A stretch of DNA of 16,278 nt from Lutibacter sp. (GTDB lineage: Bacteria > Bacteroidota > Bacteroidia > Flavobacteriales > Flavobacteriaceae). The first letter of the stretch is position 1. The number at the start of each line of letters is the position of its first letter. The DNA is taken from positions 1-16,278 of the forward strand of contig SDWL01000013.1 in the NCBI GenBank assembly GCA_004195315.1. The letters are read 5' to 3'. The notes under the pieces are model-generated. The model worked only from the letters and a program-made list of their open reading frames with translations. It was not told the origin of the DNA and ran no database searches. The translations under genes were made by a program, and so were the position numbers. Positions 14,422 through 16,278 of the stretch are shown here, piece after piece.

Positions 14422-16257
14422 TTATTTCTTGTCAATTTCTGAAATTGCTTTTCCTACATACATTAATATATTTCCTTTTTCGATTTTAGTCTTACTATTA
14501 TATAAAGTAGATATTATATGAATAACTCCTGCTTTATCTTTTAAAAATACTGGTATTGCGTGTGTTTCAAAATTAATATCATTCAAAAGGCTATTGTAAT
14601 GTTCTTCAGACTCAATAGTTATTTCATTAATAAAAGGATAGTCACGTACAACTTCACTTAAATTAATATAATCATCTTTAAGCGTAAATAAATTTTCATT
14701 TGAGTTATGAGTTCCTTCCAACATTTCATCAGTAGAAATAATTCTAAAAGATCCATGTTCTCCAAAATTTGGAGAAAATTTCTCAATAACATGTTTGTTT
14801 ACTGAAGAGCTAGCAGTTAGTGCTAATAAAAATCCAACATCATTTAGTTCAATATTTTCCAATAATTCATCAGAATAAACGTTTCCTTCTATTGCTTCAA
14901 GCCCTAATTCATTGGCTTTGTCTATATTTTGAGAATTACTATCTATTAAAACAACTCTCCTGTTATTATTTTTTAAATACGTAGCAATTAAACGAGAAAA
15001 ACCAGAGGCTCCAATTATTATAATTCCTTCAGATAATTTTAAAAACACACCTGCTATTTTTGCAAATAAACGTGCTGTGGTAGCATTTAATAAAACGGTT
15101 CCCAAAACTACCATAAATACAAGTGGTGTAATATATTCAGCTCCTGGTTCACCTATCATTATTAATTTCAATCCGAATAATGAGGCAATACCTGCCGCGA
15201 CAATACCTCTGGGTCCAACCCAACTAATAAACAATTTTTCGTTTGTTTTTAATCCAGAATTAGCCGTGCTTATAAATACACCAATAGGTCTGAGTACAAA
15301 TACAATAATTGCAAACAGCACTAATGTTTCCCATCTAAACAACAACATCATATCTTCAATGTTAATATTTGCAGCCAATAAAATAAACAGAATAGATATT
15401 AATAAAATACTAATTGATTCTTTGAAGTAATGGATTTCTTTTAATTCCCTTACTTTCATATTTCCAAGCACCATTCCCATAACTACAACAGCTAATAACC
15501 CAGATTCTTGTGCAAATAAATCTGACAAAACAAATACTAAAAGTACCCAGGCTAGCGTAATAACGTTTAATAAATAATGAGGGATGAACTTAAATTTTAA
15601 TGAATAGTACAAAGCGTAAGCTGCAGTAAATCCTATTGAAAATCCAATTATTACAATTTTACCAAATTCAATTAAAGCATCTTTTGTGTATTCAAAACCA
15701 GCTTCAACTGTAATAAATTCAAACACCAATACTGCTACCAAGGCACCAATAGGATCAATTAAAATGCCTTCCCATTTTAGAACGGTTGAAACATCTTTTT
15801 TAAGTGGAATATTTCTTAATATTGGAGCAATTACTGTTGGACCTGTAACAATTATTAAAGCTGAAAACAAAAATGAAATTTCTAAACTTAAATGAAAAAT
15901 ATAATGAGTAGCTATGCCAGCTCCAAAAAAAGTCACCAAGGAACCTAAAGTAATTAGTTTTACAATAGATGGGCCTACATTTAAAATTTCATCTTTTTTT
16001 AAAGTTAAACCACCTTCAAAAAGTATAATACCTATTGCTAAAGAAACAAAATTAAAAAGACGCTCTCCTGGGAATAAACCATCAACTCCATTCCAAACTG
16101 GTTCCAACCACTTTGCTCCATCATTAGATATTAATGTAGAAATTGGCCCAACAAACAAACCAACTAAAATTAGTGGTAAAATAGCTGGAATTTTAAATCT
16201 CCAAGCAAACCACTGAGCAATAATTCCTAAAATAATAATTCCCGCTAATTCTACCAT
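14422..16257 (-). CDS. CPA1-type cation:proton antiporter with C-terminal RCK (TrkA-N) domain
   Basis: This inner-membrane exchanger of Na+ or K+ for H+ has about 12-13 helices in residues 1-405, followed by a cytosolic nucleotide-binding domain. Transport-domain motifs are ILFEGGLTL near residue 78, VTGPTVIAPILR (TGP at 138-140) and EGILIDPIGA with Asp168, the likely ion-binding aspartate. The residue before it is Ile, where NhaP-type proteins have Asn. WVGPRGIVAAGIASL (from residue 346) is the usual conserved late helix. The C-terminal domain begins IIIIGASGFSRLIATYL (412-428), a TrkA-N Rossmann loop followed by VVLIDSN, with an acidic residue at the end of strand 2 as in NAD-binding versions. 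The full length of 611 aa seems present. Only two native bases precede the ATG, so a longer start cannot be excluded. Confidence 0.92.
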   Translation of the reverse strand: MVELAGIIILGIIAQWFAWRFKIPAILPLILVGLFVGPISTLISNDGAKWLEPVWNGVDGLFPGERLFNFVSLAIGIILFEGGLTLKKDEILNVGPSIVKLITLGSLVTFFGAGIATHYIFHLSLEISFLFSALIIVTGPTVIAPILRNIPLKKDVSTVLKWEGILIDPIGALVAVLVFEFITVEAGFEYTKDALIEFGKIVIIGFSIGFTAAYALYYSLKFKFIPHYLLNVITLAWVLLVFVLSDLFAQESGLLAVVVMGMVLGNMKVRELKEIHYFKESISILLISILFILLAANINIEDMMLLFRWETLVLFAIIVFVLRPIGVFISTANSGLKTNEKLFISWVGPRGIVAAGIASLFGLKLIMIGEPGAEYITPLVFMVVLGTVLLNATTARLFAKIAGVFLKLSEGIIIIGASGFSRLIATYLKNNNRRVVLIDSNSQNIDKANELGLEAIEGNVYSDELLENIELNDVGFLLALTASSSVNKHVIEKFSPNFGEHGSFRIISTDEMLEGTHNSNENLFTLKDDYINLSEVVRDYPFINEITIESEEHYNSLLNDINFETHAIPVFLKDKAGVIHIISTLYNSKTKIEKGNILMYVGKAISEIDKK

Positions 16258-16259
16258 AT

Positions 16260-16278
16260 CTGTCTCTTATACACATCT
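16260..16278. other. Tn5/Nextera mosaic-end adapter at contig end
   Basis: The last 19 bases, CTGTCTCTTATACACATCT, are exactly the Tn5 mosaic end (reverse complement) left by tagmentation library preparation. They are synthetic, so the native sequence upstream of the antiporter gene ends at about 16259 and its promoter is not in the window. Confidence 0.97.

Noticed and set aside
2415..15895. Short ORFs on opposite strands inside kor, nuo and antiporter genes (for example 2415-2663 minus, 10703-10924 minus, 15077-15430 plus)
   Set aside because: They lie wholly inside well-supported genes in other frames, have low-complexity or incoherent translations and show no family motifs.
1..16278. Inverted repeats of 14 bp at the two ends, as if the window were a transposon
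   Set aside because: They are the Tn5 mosaic end from library preparation. There is no transposase and the gene content is core metabolism.
1..16278. CRISPR arrays, tRNA or rRNA genes, insertion sequences, phage or defence genes
   Set aside because: I saw no regular repeat-spacer pattern, no tRNA-like cloverleaf or rRNA sequence, and no transposase, integrase or nuclease motifs; the sequence is almost fully covered by metabolic genes.

Overview
The window is an AT-rich (about 30% GC by eye) piece of a Bacteroidota genome, most likely Flavobacteriia. The clues are the protein wording, start codons with AT-rich leaders and almost no Shine-Dalgarno sequences, and -7 promoter elements of the Bacteroidota type (TAnnTTTG). 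I do not name a genus. Both ends carry Tn5/Nextera mosaic-end adapter sequence (14 nt at the left end, a perfect 19 nt at the right end), so this is a whole short contig and its ends are not biological.

Layout. (1) Positions 1-2856, plus strand: korA-korB, a two-subunit 2-oxoacid (probably 2-oxoglutarate):ferredoxin oxidoreductase. The first few codons of korA are lost in or replaced by adapter. (2) Positions 2857-3003: a 147-nt regulatory gap with two Bacteroidota-type -7 elements, each preceded by an inverted repeat at a similar distance. (3) Positions 3004-12781, plus strand: a tight operon nuoA-B-C-D-H-I-J-K-L-M-N, the 11-subunit form of respiratory complex I. nuoE, nuoF and nuoG, which make up the NADH-oxidising module, are absent, and nuoD runs directly into nuoH. 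(4) Positions 12788-13114: a small unrecognised charged protein, 6 nt after nuoN and apparently in the same operon. (5) Positions 13139-13175: a strong bidirectional terminator. (6) Positions 13195-16257, minus strand: a separate convergent unit, read as antiporter (CPA1-type with a C-terminal RCK/TrkA-N domain), then a membrane-anchored SRPBCC protein, then a cytosolic transglutaminase-fold protein.

How the genes may work together. KorAB should oxidise a 2-oxoacid with CoA and pass electrons to ferredoxin. The adjacent complex I keeps the quinone site (NuoD His27/Tyr76), cluster N2 (NuoB), the two NuoI [4Fe-4S] clusters and the membrane pump, but has no NADH site. The simplest reading is a ferredoxin-fed, NADH-independent complex I that takes electrons at NuoI and reduces (mena)quinone while pumping ions. 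Eleven-subunit complexes are already known in Bacteroides, cyanobacteria, chloroplasts and archaea (Fpo). The less familiar parts are the kor linkage, the small downstream protein, the loss of the central TM7 lysine in NuoM, and the promoter architecture.
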